From positions 783,968 through 847,967 of the forward strand of contig JAWUZG010000352.1 in the NCBI GenBank assembly GCA_036785705.1: 64,000 nt of DNA. The letters are read 5' to 3'. The position numbers and the translations under genes are program-made. Below the pieces are notes generated by a model, which saw only the letters and a list, made by a program, of their open reading frames with translations, searched no databases and was not told the origin of the DNA. The number at the start of each line of letters is the position of its first letter. Within the stretch, counting starts at the first letter, position 1. Of this stretch, positions 43,201 through 49,656 are shown piece by piece. The stretch is from Acanthornis magna. Lineage: Eukaryota; Chordata; Aves; Passeriformes; Acanthizidae.

Positions 43201-46200
43201 CCAGGGACACCCCCCGGCCCCGCCGCCCCGGGAGGGACATCGGGGATGTCACCAGCTGCACCCACGCCCCTCATTCCCTCTCTGTCCTGCACCCCCAGCC
43301 TCATTCCCCACCCTGGCACCTCCACCGCGGTGAGGACGGCGCAGAGCCTTCCTCTCCTCCTCCTCCTCCTCCAGCCGACAGAAAACCCCCGGAGCAGCAA
43401 AACCCAACCCCCCTCACGCCCCATCTCACCTGGTCTCGGTGTCCTTGGCCGGTCCGGGCGAGCCGAACCCCGAGAGCGGCCGCTCGCCGGGGCCGGGGAA
43501 CATCTCGGGGGGCCCGGACGAGCTGGGGTTGCGCGTTTTACCCACGGGGCTATCCATGAAGACGGAGGAGCAGGAATCCTTGCGGAAGGACTGTCGGACG
43601 GGCGAGGAGCGGCTGGGCGGCCCCGAGTAGGGACTGTGCGGGCTCTGCCCGGGCTCCACCATCTTCTGCGGGGACGACGGCGGCATGCGGAAACCCAGCC
43701 CGGGGCCGTAGGTATCGCTGTAGATGGGCGCGTTGGGTTTGTACAAACTGTCCTCCAGCTCGCTCTGCAGCGCGGCCGCCGAGTAGGTGCTGAGTGACCG
43801 CACGGACCCGCGCTTGTAGAGCCCCCCCGAGTAGCCGAAGGGGTCCCCCATCCCCGCCAGCGACTGCGTGGAGGTGATGCTGAGCCTCCCTTCGTGCACC
43901 ATGCCGTAGGGATCGGCGTAGAGCCCCTCGTTCTTCACCAGCACCACGTTCTTGCCCGCCAGGTCCTCGTCCGGCTTGACGTCGCGGCGCTCCAGGATGG
44001 CGCTGGGGCTTGGGGACACGCCCTGGGCCGGGGGCAGGCTGGCCAGGCGCTCGCCGTGGTGCACCGGGCTGCCCGCGTAGGACGGAGGGCGGCCGCCGCT
44101 GTAGGACATGCGGGAGCGGGACGGCGACGAGGACTGCAGGACGGGAGGAGGTGACCCGGAGGCCAGGTGGGACGCCGGGGACATGTTGTTGAGGCGGCGG
44201 GTGGGGGAGGATTCCCGGGAAGTGTAGACCATCTCCCGCTGTGGGAATGGGGCGGGGGTCAGTGGGGAGGGGTCCGTGTGCCGCTCTGCCCGGCGCCCCT
44301 CGGAGGAGGGAGCCCTGGAGGATCCCGGGGGTGGCAGAAAGGCTGGGGAATCCCAGGGGCAAACACGAAATTCCAAGAAAAACTGGAGAATCCAGGGGCA
44401 AGAGAAAACCTGGAACATCCCAGGGGCAGATACAGAAATCCAGGACAAACTGGAGAATGCCAGGTGTGAACACCCAAATCCAGGGACAGGGACATCCTGG
44501 AGCATCCCAGGGGCAAACACAAAAATCCAGGGGGAATGGAAAACCTGGAACATTCCAGGTGCAAACACCCAAATCCAGGGGCAACAGAAAAACTGGAGAA
44601 TTCCAGGTGTAAACACAAAAATCCAGGGGGAATGGAAAACCTGGAACATTCCAGGTGCAAACACCCAAATCCAGGGGCAACAGAAAAACTGGAGAATTCC
44701 AGGTGTAAACACAAAAATCCAGGACAAACTGGAGAATCCCAGGTGCAAGCACCCAAATCTAGTGGAAACGGAAAAACTGGAGAATTCCAGGAGCAGACAC
44801 AAAAATCCAGGGGCAATGGAAAACCTGGAGAATCCCAGGGGGAATGGAAAACCTGGAGAATCCCAGGGGCAAACACTCAAACCCAGGGCAGCCTGGAGCC
44901 TTGGCAAACCTTTCCCTCATCCCCAGCCAGCAGCAAGATGATTTATCCCAATGATTTATCTCGATGATATATCCCGATGATTTACCCTGATGATTTAATT
45001 CCCTAAACACCGCGTTAATTAACCCCCCCAAAAAACACCGGAAGTGGGCAGGATGAATCCCAGCCCCACACAATTCCCAGCCCCACACAATTCCCAGCCT
45101 CTGCCGCTTTCTCTCCTTGCCGGTGCCACTGTCGCCACCCCCGGGCTGTCCCCGTGTCCCCTCTCACCCTCAGGTCGCCGTTGGTGATGTGGGAGGCTGG
45201 GAAGGAGGCGTAGAGCGGCTCTTTGCGGTAGATTTTAATGATGCTCCGGTCCTGGATGTCTCTGGAGGGAAAAGCAGAACCTGAGCACGCGGGAGAGGCA
45301 CCCAAAATCCCAACACTGCACCTGTCGCCCCTTTTTCCTTCATCCCAGGGATTCATCCCAGGGATTTCCCAGTTTGGGATGGATTTAAAGGAATGAAAAC
45401 CATCCCGGGGTGAGATTCTGAGCTGGATTCCCCTCAGCCCGAGCATCCAGGAGAGGCACCCAAAATCCCAACACCGCACCCACGACCCCTCTTTCCTTCA
45501 TCCCACAGATTTTCCAGCTCAGGATGGATTTAAAGGAATGAAAACCATCCCGGGGTGAGATTCTGAGCTGGAAGGAAAAGCAGAACCTGAGCACGTGGGA
45601 CAGGAACCCAAAATCCCAACACTGCACCCACCACCCCTTTTTCCTTCATCCCACAGATTTCCTGGCTCGGGATGGATTTAAAGGAACGAATTTAAAGGAA
45701 TAAATTTAAAGGAATTAATTTAAAGAAACGAATTTAAAGGAATAAATTTAAACGAACAAATGTAAAGAAACGAATTTAAAGGAATAAATTTAAAGGAATT
45801 AATTTAAAGGAACAAATTTAAAGAAACTAATTTAAAAGAATGGATTTAAAAGAACAGGGTGGGATTCTGAGCTGGAAGGAAAAGCAGAACCTGAGCACGT
45901 GGGACAGGAACCCAAAATCCCAACACTGCACCCACCACCCCTTTTTCCTTCATCCCATGGATTTCCTACAGTTTTAAAGAAAGGAAAACCAGCCCGGGGT
46001 GGGATTTGGAGCTGGAAAGAAAAGCAGAACCTGAGCACTGGGGAGAGGCACCCAAAATCCCAACACTGAACCTGCCACCCCTTTTTCCTTCATCCCACAG
46101 ATTTCCTGGCTCGGGATGGATTTAAAGGAATGAATTTAAAGGAACAAATTTAAAGGAACGAATTTAAAGGAACAGGGCGGAATCCTGAGCTGGAAGGAAA

Positions 46201-49200
46201 AGCAGAACCTGAGCACTGGGGAGAGACACCCCAAATCCCAACACCACATCCACCACCCCTTTTTCCTTCATCCCAGGGATTTCCTACACTTTTAAAGAAA
46301 GGAAAACCAACGCGGGGTGGGATTTGGAGCTGGAAGGAAAAGCAGAACCTGAACATTTGGGAGAGGCACCTGAAATCCCAACACCGCACCCACCACCCCT
46401 TTTTCCTTCATCCCACAGATTTCCTGGCTCGGGATGGATTTAAAGGAACAAATTTAAAGGAACGAGTTTAAAGGAATGAATTTAAAGGAATGAATTTAAA
46501 GGAACAGGGCGGGATCCTGAGCTGGAAGGAAAAGCAGAACCTGAGCACTTGGGACAGGAACCCAAAATCCCAACACGGCACCCACCACCCCTTTTTCCTT
46601 CATCCCAGGGATTTCCTGGCTCGGGATGGATTTAAAGGAATGAACTTAACGGAACGAATTCAAAGGAACGAATTTAAAGGAACAGGGCGGGATTCTGAGC
46701 TGGAAGGAAAAGCAGAACCTGAGCGCTTGGGACAGGAACCCAAAATCCCAACACCGCACCCACCACCCCTTTTTCCTTCATCCCAGGGATTTCCTACACT
46801 TTTAAAGAAAGGAAAACCAGCCCGGGGTGGGATTTGGAGCTGGAAAGAAAAGCAGAACCTGAGCACTGGGGAGAGGCACCCAAAATCCCAACACTGAACC
46901 CGCCACCCCTTTTTCCTTCATCCCACAGATTTCCCGGCTCGGGATGGATTTAAAGGAATGAAAAACAACTCAAGGGTGGGATTTGGAGCTGGAAGGAAAA
47001 GCAGAACCTGAACATTTGGGACAGGAACCCAAAATCCCAACACCACACCCACCACCCATTTTTCCTTCATCCCACAGATTTCCTGGCTCGGGATGAATTT
47101 TAAGGAATGAATTTAAAGGAACGAATTTAAAGGAACGAATTTAAAGGAACAGGGCGGGATCCTGAGCTGGAAGGAAAAGCAGAACCTGAGCACTTGGGAC
47201 AGGAACCCAAAATCCCAACACGGCACCCACCACCCCTCTTTCCTTCATCCCACAGATTTCCCGGCTCGGGATGGATTTAAAGGAATGAAAACCATCCCGG
47301 GGTGGAATTCCCAAACCCCCCCCTGCTCACCGGACGTCCTCGAGCTCGTAGAAGACGTTGCGGGACTCGTCCTTGATGAGGATGGCGGTGTTGGGGGACT
47401 TGAGCATGCCCATGGTGAGCTTCTGCGGGAACATGTGCACGATGAGGGCGTGCAGGGTGTCCATGCTGCTGATCTCGTGCGTGATGTGCACCCGCCGCGT
47501 CTCGTCCCCAAACTGCAGGAACAGCACCCCTGCAAGCACAGCGAGCGCGCGGCCGTGAGGGATGGCCGCGGCCCTGCTCCGCTGAGGGGATGGGGTCGGC
47601 CTGGAGGGTGTCGGGGCACCCAAAAAAATGGGGCTGGGGTCTCTGGCTGCTCAATCTTGCACCAGTGGAGGGGAGGTGTTCCTTAAAGGCTCTGGGGCAC
47701 TCAAAAAAATGGGGTTGGGGGACCTCTGGCTGCCCACCTCGCCCTGGTGAAGGTGGAAAGCTCTGGGGCACCCCAAAAAAAAGGGGTTGGGGTTCGCTGG
47801 CTGTTCAACCTCATCCTGGTGAGTGGAGATCCTCCTGGAGGGTGCCGGGGCACCCAAAAAATGGGGTTGGGGGTCTCTGACCGCTCAACCTCATCCTGGT
47901 GAAGGTGGAAAGCTCTGGGGCACCCCAAAAAAAAGGGGTTGGGGGTCTCTGGCTGCTCAACCTCATCCTGGTGAGGAGAGATCCTCCTGCAAGGCTCTGG
48001 GGCACCCAAAAAAATGGGGTTGGGGGTCTCTGGCTGCTCAACCTCATCCTGGTGAGGAGAGATCCTCCTGCAAGGCTCTGGGGCATCCAAAAAAAGGGGT
48101 TGGGGACCTCTGGCCACCCAACCTTGTCGTGGAGAGGGGATATCCTCCTGGAGGGCTCCAGGGCACCCAAAAAAATGGGGTTGGGGGTCTCTGACCACTC
48201 AACCTCATGCTGGTGAAGGTGGAAGGCTCTGGGGCACCCAAAAAAAGGGGTTGGGGACCTCTGGCCACCCAACCTTGTCCTGGTGAGGGGAGATCCTCCA
48301 GGGCATCCAAAAAAAGGGGTCTCTGGCAGCTCAACCTCACCCTGCTGAGAGGAGATCCTCCTGGAGAGCTCCAGGGCATCCAAAAAAATGGGGTTGGGGG
48401 ACCTCTGGTTGCCCAGCCTCGCCCTGGTGAAGGTGGAAAGCTCTGGGTCACCCAAAAAAAGGGTTTGGGGATCTTTGGTTGCTCAACCTTGCCCTGGTGA
48501 GGGGAGATCCTCTTGGAGGGTGCCGAGGCACCCCAAAAAAAAGGGGTTGGGGGTCTCTGGCTGCTCAGCCTCACCCTGGTGAGGGGAGATCCTCCTGGAG
48601 GACTCCAGGGCATCCAAAAAAATGGGGTTGGGGATTTCTGCCCCCCCAACTTCGTCCTGGGGAGGGGGAGGTGTTCCTTGAAGGTTCTGGGGCACCCCAA
48701 AAAAAGGGGTTGGGAAAATTCTGGACACTCAACTTTGTCCTGGTGAAGGTGGAAGTGTCTGGGGCACCCAAAAAATGAGGTTGGGGACCTCTGGCCACCC
48801 AACCTCATCCTGGTGAGGGGAGATCCTCCCGGAAGGCTCTGGGGCACTCAAAAAAAAGGGGTTGGGGATTTTTGGATGCTCAACCTTGCCCTGGTGAGGG
48901 GAGATCTTCCTGGAGGGCTCCAGGCCACCAAAACAAAAGGGATTGAGGGGGTCTCTGGCCACCCAATCTTGTCCTGGTGAGGGGAGATCCTCTTGGAGGA
49001 CTCCGGGGCACCCAAAAAAAATGGGGTTGGGGGTCTCTGGTTGCCCAGCCTCGCCCTGGTGAAGGTGGAAAGCTCTGGGGCACCCAAAAAAAAGGGGTTG
49101 GGGACCTCTGGCCACCCAACCTCATCCTGGTGAAGGGGGAAGGCTCTGGGGCACCCAAAAAAAAAGGGTTTGGGGATTTTTGGCTGCTCAACATCACCCT

Positions 49201-49656
49201 GGTGAGGGGACATCCTCTTGGAGGGCCCCAGGGCACCCAAAAAACGGACTGCGGGATCTCTGCCCACCCAACCTTGCCCCGATGAAGGAGAGGTGTTTCT
49301 AGAAGGTTCTGGGGCACCCAAAAAAAAGGGATTGGGGAATCTCTGCCAACCCAACCTCGCCCCGGTGAATGCAGCTCCTCCCCTTGGCCACCCTGGGGTG
49401 CTTCCCGCTTTTCCTGGAATTTTTTGGGTGGGTGGGAACCAATCCCAGGGGGTTCTGGGGTACCTGGGGAGCGCAGCTTGGTCTGGCTGGCGGAGCGGGA
49501 CAGCGGCAGGCTCTGCCGGAAGCGGTTCATCCTGTTGAATCCCAGCGGCAGCTCCGCTTCCGACATCGTCTCCAGGGATTCGGCCGAGGCGAAGGAGAGC
49601 TTGGCTTGGTCGGCCAGGCCGGGCTGGGAGCCCTGGGAGTGCCGGGAGCTGCGGGT
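19110..49656 (-). CDS. SRCIN1: SRCIN1 (p140Cap/SNIP), SRC kinase signalling inhibitor 1; first exons outside window
   Basis: SRCIN1 is a cytoskeletal adaptor at synapses and epithelial junctions. It binds Csk and Src and lowers Src activity. The 16 constitutive exons join with matching phases to 1063 residues plus stop. The human protein, as I recall it, has about 1183, so roughly the first 130 residues are missing beyond base 64000. Visible in order are TRSSRHSQGSQPGLADQA, an AIP3/Bud6-like region (VLFLQFGDETRRVHITHEIS to FYELEDVR), and the Csk-SH2 motifs EPLYA (codons 45207-45221) and EGLYA (43915-43929). A Ser/Pro/Tyr-rich region follows, then a coiled-coil segment (43154 down to 35564), the proline-rich SH3-binding stretch SKSPPPPPPRRSFPSS, and the tail SIPVLTSFGARNSSISF. 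No frame break was found. Confidence 0.95.
19236..21349 (-). other. SRCIN1: SRCIN1 last intron
   Basis: It holds A-runs (19290-19400), a short CGGA repeat (about 19552-19585), a GGA tract (about 20476-20495) and the (CCCAT)n tract. The remainder is unique GC-rich sequence without a coding signal. Confidence 0.75.
20747..20808. repeat. (CCCAT)n microsatellite
   Basis: About 12 pentamers, the reverse complement of the (GGGAT)n tract in ARHGAP23 at 2067-2112. Confidence 0.95.
21350..21487 (-). CDS. SRCIN1: SRCIN1 exon
   Basis: The reading is SGGVSIPAMKVVNPASRLKQ, then GSPDKGKHIKQRMEYMRIQG and QQQ. It is 46 codons with phase 0 at both ends, between cccgcag and gtactc. This block is basic and conserved in the SRCIN1/KIAA1217 family. 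Confidence 0.95.
21960..22345 (-). repeat. 62-bp minisatellite derived from a CR1 3' end
   Basis: Five to six copies of a unit with aaatcatggaatatcctcag and a ggaccygagggattcctg stretch, directly adjoining the CR1 remnant it resembles. Confidence 0.85.
22336..22470 (-). mobile_element. CR1 LINE 3'-end fragment
   Basis: The sequence atcctcagctggaaggaacc followed by cacgaggatcatcagagccc matches, in antisense, the bird CR1 tail (TCCCTTCCAACTCG, GGATATTCTATGATT type). It is strongly 5'-truncated, as usual for CR1, and non-coding. Confidence 0.78.
22728..22945. promoter_or_regulatory. Candidate conserved non-coding element in SRCIN1 intron
   Basis: A non-repetitive, lower-GC island between arrays. 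It carries homeodomain-type cores (tttaattagg, ctcattagga) and an octamer-like tatgcaaaata. Function is inferred from motif content only. Confidence 0.35.
22985..23275. repeat. 20-bp minisatellite
   Basis: About 14 copies of gggatgctcctggatcccgc with gggatggtcctggaccccgc variants. Confidence 0.93.
23592..23889 (-). CDS. SRCIN1: SRCIN1 candidate alternative exon (coiled-coil)
   Basis: Reading - it encodes DIAEDTYQRLDSLEETIREL, then EMTISEISSHPAVEFAFPKD and ends in SRTKPPLLPKPQLPPGTAQ. The heptad-like part resembles the KIAA1217 segment NTYRTLDSLEQTIKQLENTI, as I recall it. The acceptor is cgcagcag; an alternative acceptor 3 bases earlier would start at 23892. Entry is phase 2 and exit phase 0. 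The donor gttcat is weak. The reference human SRCIN1 isoform I remember lacks this segment, so it is probably alternatively spliced. Confidence 0.68.
24463..24518 (-). CDS. SRCIN1: SRCIN1 candidate alternative small exon
   Basis: After ctcccccag (reading -) it gives IVLTEWVSEPPSPEAEPE plus CT. The donor gtgggc gives phase 2, exactly what the next candidate exon needs. The exon has no independent homology that I recognise, and the donor choice rests on phase. Confidence 0.45.
24708..25060. repeat. Compound minisatellite, about 105-bp units with nested 12-bp repeats
   Basis: Units run from agctcagctccctcctgccc through repeated ggatcaggacca to acccacagctcggacagg. About four units. Confidence 0.88.
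25190..26960. repeat. 60-bp minisatellite, about 29 copies
   Basis: Unit built from actctccaggcattttcctc, ctgctctttccaccctggac and attccctactccatcccagc. A 690-codon open frame through it (25150-27222) is repeat reading, not a gene. Confidence 0.94.
27377..27502 (-). CDS. SRCIN1: SRCIN1 candidate alternative exon
   Basis: Between gactccccag and gtaaca (reading -) lie exactly 42 codons, phase 0 at both ends: VFQRSSAPPPLPAPRGDPLE, then AVSPSRSEPWPNGAAVAAEG and RK. The previous constitutive exon ends in IIAELE, so the junction reads AELE-VFQRSS. The paralogue KIAA1217 has AELQAFQKCS at the matching place, as I recall. This supports a real exon used in a long isoform. Confidence 0.7.
27636..28245. 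repeat. 24-bp minisatellite
   Basis: Copies of cagtgtcacctgtcccctgg followed by ccag. About 25 units. Confidence 0.93.
28535..29310. repeat. About 40-bp minisatellite
   Basis: Copies of ggtgacagggatgtcacacc and ccaaaccccatcccggtgc, running close to the donor of the next exon at 29393. Confidence 0.92.
29394..29546 (-). CDS. SRCIN1: SRCIN1 exon
   Basis: The reading is KAESEELETPKPQVKLRRTV, then SEVVRPASTPPIIASAIKDD and DDEDRIIAELE. It is 51 codons, phase 0 at both ends; the donor is gtgagc. It ends in a strongly acidic block. Confidence 0.96.
29575..30285. repeat. 13-bp-based minisatellite filling a SRCIN1 intron
   Basis: Copies of ggggacaccgggggacactg occupy almost the whole intron 29547-30319, leaving roughly 30 bases at each splice site. 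Confidence 0.94.
30320..30474 (-). CDS. SRCIN1: SRCIN1 exon with proline-rich SH3-binding stretch
   Basis: The reading is DELTVPRYRTEKPSKSPPPP, then PPRRSFPSSHGLTTTRSGEV and IVTSKKEPGFMK. The PPPPPPRRS motif fits SH3 ligands; in human p140Cap the proline-rich regions contact Src and vinexin. Phase 1 in, 0 out. Confidence 0.96.
30572..31072 (+). mobile_element. Solo LTR-like element, copy 1
   Basis: About 500 bp of AT-rich sequence unlike its surroundings. It starts TGATGACAT and ends AAGGCATCA, so it has TG...CA ends with short imperfect inverted repeats. An AATAAA follows gaaggccttc near 31003. It is closely related to the copy at 31389-31931. Internal 35-37 bp repeats carry cttataaaaaac and agtatggaaaac. 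No coding region was seen, and no convincing target-site duplication. Confidence 0.65.
31127..31376 (-). CDS. SRCIN1: SRCIN1 exon
   Basis: The reading is AAERDWEEKRAALTQYSAKD, then INRLLEETQAELMKAIPDLD and a Ser/Pro/Lys linker ending GRRGS. A helical, charged N-terminal half is followed by a disordered half. Phase 0 in, 1 out. It is flanked on both sides, within 55 bases or less, by LTR-like copies. Confidence 0.95.
31389..31931 (+). mobile_element. Solo LTR-like element, copy 2
   Basis: Same family and orientation as the copy at 30572-31072. They share gcaaacttggagtaattaac, gtccattttgggtgtagctg and the ttcaataaatttaact poly(A) signal. It starts CGATGCCTTGGG and ends CCTCAAGGCATCA, about 13-bp inverted ends with TG mutated to CG at the start. 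It lies 12 bases from the exon acceptor and is slightly longer because of extra internal repeats. Confidence 0.65.
31935..32765. repeat. About 80-bp minisatellite
   Basis: About ten units with accatggacagaccctccag, aggagcccccaaatcgagga and ggatggacagagctcccatt. It fills most of the rest of intron 31377-32793. Confidence 0.92.
32794..33097 (-). CDS. SRCIN1: SRCIN1 exon
   Basis: The reading is QVDEGVWSSPGSLSQSPKKV, then ALESDFSKGLELDMPTSPPV and further to KKSADKAVSVE. Ser/Pro-rich. Phase 2 in, 0 out; the donor is gtgaga. Confidence 0.95.
33150..34795. repeat. About 70-bp minisatellite, about 23 copies
   Basis: Units combine gctctgggaagggctcgatg, agattttagggactgggggg and gtcacaaaatcccaaagctc. 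Confidence 0.93.
34796..35104. other. Unique island between arrays in SRCIN1 intron
   Basis: Non-repetitive, moderate GC, with no open frame of interest. It could be an older intronic remnant. No function can be assigned. Confidence 0.4.
35105..35395. repeat. 58-60 bp minisatellite
   Basis: About five copies with ggaaaattgggatttcccac and gatgtacaatcccacttttt. Confidence 0.9.
35564..35711 (-). CDS. SRCIN1: SRCIN1 exon, coiled-coil region
   Basis: The reading is AQFPSLQSKMRVVLRVEVEA, then VKFLKEEPNRLDGLLKRCKT and VTDTLAQIR. Phase 1 in, 2 out; the donor is gtgagc. Confidence 0.95.
35850..38110. repeat. About 48-bp minisatellite (family M1), about 45 copies
   Basis: Units combine ggaatggaaaacctggagaa, tcccaggggcaaacacaaaa and atccag. 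The same family recurs at 44340-44890 in another SRCIN1 intron. Confidence 0.94.
38192..38322 (-). CDS. SRCIN1: SRCIN1 exon, coiled-coil region
   Basis: The reading is DLEKSVEKIQKDLAHNHRLI, then PVQELEEKAVVLKQLGETLT and DLK. Phase 2 in, 1 out. Heptad-like leucine/charged pattern. Confidence 0.95.
38342..38995. repeat. 11-13 bp minisatellite
   Basis: More than 50 copies of ggggtgtcactgg, beginning about 20 bases from the acceptor of exon 38192-38322. Confidence 0.94.
39040..39590. repeat. About 40-bp minisatellite
   Basis: Degenerate copies of ggggacccctcctcattcag and gggtgtggtcactattttg. Confidence 0.88.
39600..40560. repeat. About 31-bp minisatellite
   Basis: About 30 copies of gggagggtctgtcctgtccc plus ctgatgtgtgg, ending about 20 bases from the donor of exon 40582-40757. 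Three arrays (38342-40560) thus occupy the whole intron. Confidence 0.93.
40582..40757 (-). CDS. SRCIN1: SRCIN1 exon, coiled-coil region
   Basis: The reading is LQNQETVKTLLRRTETEISV, then RVTDTMRKHEDPLQRQRSLV and EEERLRYLNEEELITQQL. Phase 0 in, 2 out. Confidence 0.96.
40795..41485. repeat. 36-bp minisatellite
   Basis: Copies of gggatgggaaatgggacccc followed by cttggagagacccccc. Confidence 0.93.
41505..41880. repeat. 41-bp minisatellite, about nine copies
   Basis: Very regular copies of ccaccccaataagagctcca followed by ggaaaaggggattttcccat, ending about 40 bases from the next donor. Confidence 0.95.
41920..42098 (-). CDS. SRCIN1: SRCIN1 exon
   Basis: The reading is TSRSGMGTPVPAPPPPSATS, then TPAGQPTAITRLHMQLHLHD and LQQNASDLRNQLQQLRKLQ. 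A Pro-rich start is followed by a Leu/Gln helix. Phase 1 in, 0 out; the donor is gtgggc. Confidence 0.95.
42285..42893. repeat. About 105-bp minisatellite containing splice-donor copies
   Basis: Five units begin near 42361, 42461, 42565, 42680 and 42782 and run into the real donor at 42894-42895. The two at 42461 and 42565 keep, reading -, cagcgtgtgagtgacccc, the same as the genuine exon/intron junction. Confidence 0.9.
42896..42939 (-). CDS. SRCIN1: SRCIN1 small exon
   Basis: This 44-bp exon reads SEKTEATNGGTPPSA with flanking bases. The acceptor is cgcag and the donor gtgagt. Phase 2 in, 1 out. Using the alternative donor two bases earlier would break the frame. Confidence 0.88.
43062..43154 (-). 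CDS. SRCIN1: SRCIN1 exon, coiled-coil
   Basis: The reading is RERMEAMEKQIASLTGLVQS, then ALLRGSEAETP. Phase 2 in and out. A clear heptad pattern. Confidence 0.96.
43430..44238 (-). CDS. SRCIN1: SRCIN1 large exon with EGLYA motif
   Basis: 809 bp. It begins REMVYTSRESSPTRRLNNMS and continues with GRPPSYAGSPVHHGERLASL, SPSPSAILERRDVKPDEDLA, NEGLYADPYG and GGLYKRGSVRSLSTYSAAAL. It ends PAKDTETR. Rich in Ser, Pro and Tyr; EGLYA is a known Csk SH2-binding site in p140Cap when phosphorylated. Phase 0 in, 2 out. Confidence 0.97.
44340..44890. repeat. About 48-bp minisatellite (family M1, second locus)
   Basis: The same unit as 35850-38110 (ggaatggaaaacctggaaca, aaacacaaaaatccag), here in intron 44239-45167. 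Confidence 0.93.
44891..45167. other. Unique remainder of SRCIN1 intron
   Basis: It contains a short repeat of gatgatttatcccgatgat type (44935-45000) and otherwise unique sequence up to the donor at 45166-45167. Confidence 0.5.
45168..45261 (-). CDS. SRCIN1: SRCIN1 exon with EPLYA motif
   Basis: The reading is DIQDRSIIKIYRKEPLYASF, then PASHITNGDLR. EPLYA is one of the two tyrosine motifs through which phosphorylated p140Cap recruits Csk. Phase 2 in, 0 out. Confidence 0.97.
45262..47320. repeat. 140-190 bp minisatellite filling a SRCIN1 intron and containing acceptor copies
   Basis: About ten units with ctggaaggaaaagcagaacc, acccaaaatcccaacaccgc, cctttttccttcatcccaca and gggatggatttaaaggaatg. 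Internal aaaggaacgaattt subrepeats vary in number. The first unit starts exactly at the acceptor of exon 45168-45261. Confidence 0.93.
47331..47529 (-). CDS. SRCIN1: SRCIN1 exon, AIP3/Bud6-like region
   Basis: The reading is VLFLQFGDETRRVHITHEIS, then SMDTLHALIVHMFPQKLTMG and SPNTAILIKDESRNVFYELE. This block is among the most conserved of SRCIN1 and KIAA1217. Phase 1 in, 2 out. Confidence 0.97.
47600..49370. repeat. 80-90 bp minisatellite with A-runs
   Basis: About 20 units with ctggggcacccaaaaaaatg, gggttgggggtctctggctg and ctcaacctcatcctggtgag. It occupies nearly all of intron 47530-49463. Confidence 0.94.
49464..49656 (-). CDS. SRCIN1: SRCIN1 exon (most 5' seen in window)
   Basis: The reading is TRSSRHSQGSQPGLADQAKL, then SFASAESLETMSEAELPLGF and RMNRFRQSLPLSRSASQTKL. 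Phase 0 in, 1 out. The exon before it (PNYWSFK in human, as I recall) was not found up to 64000. Confidence 0.96.
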
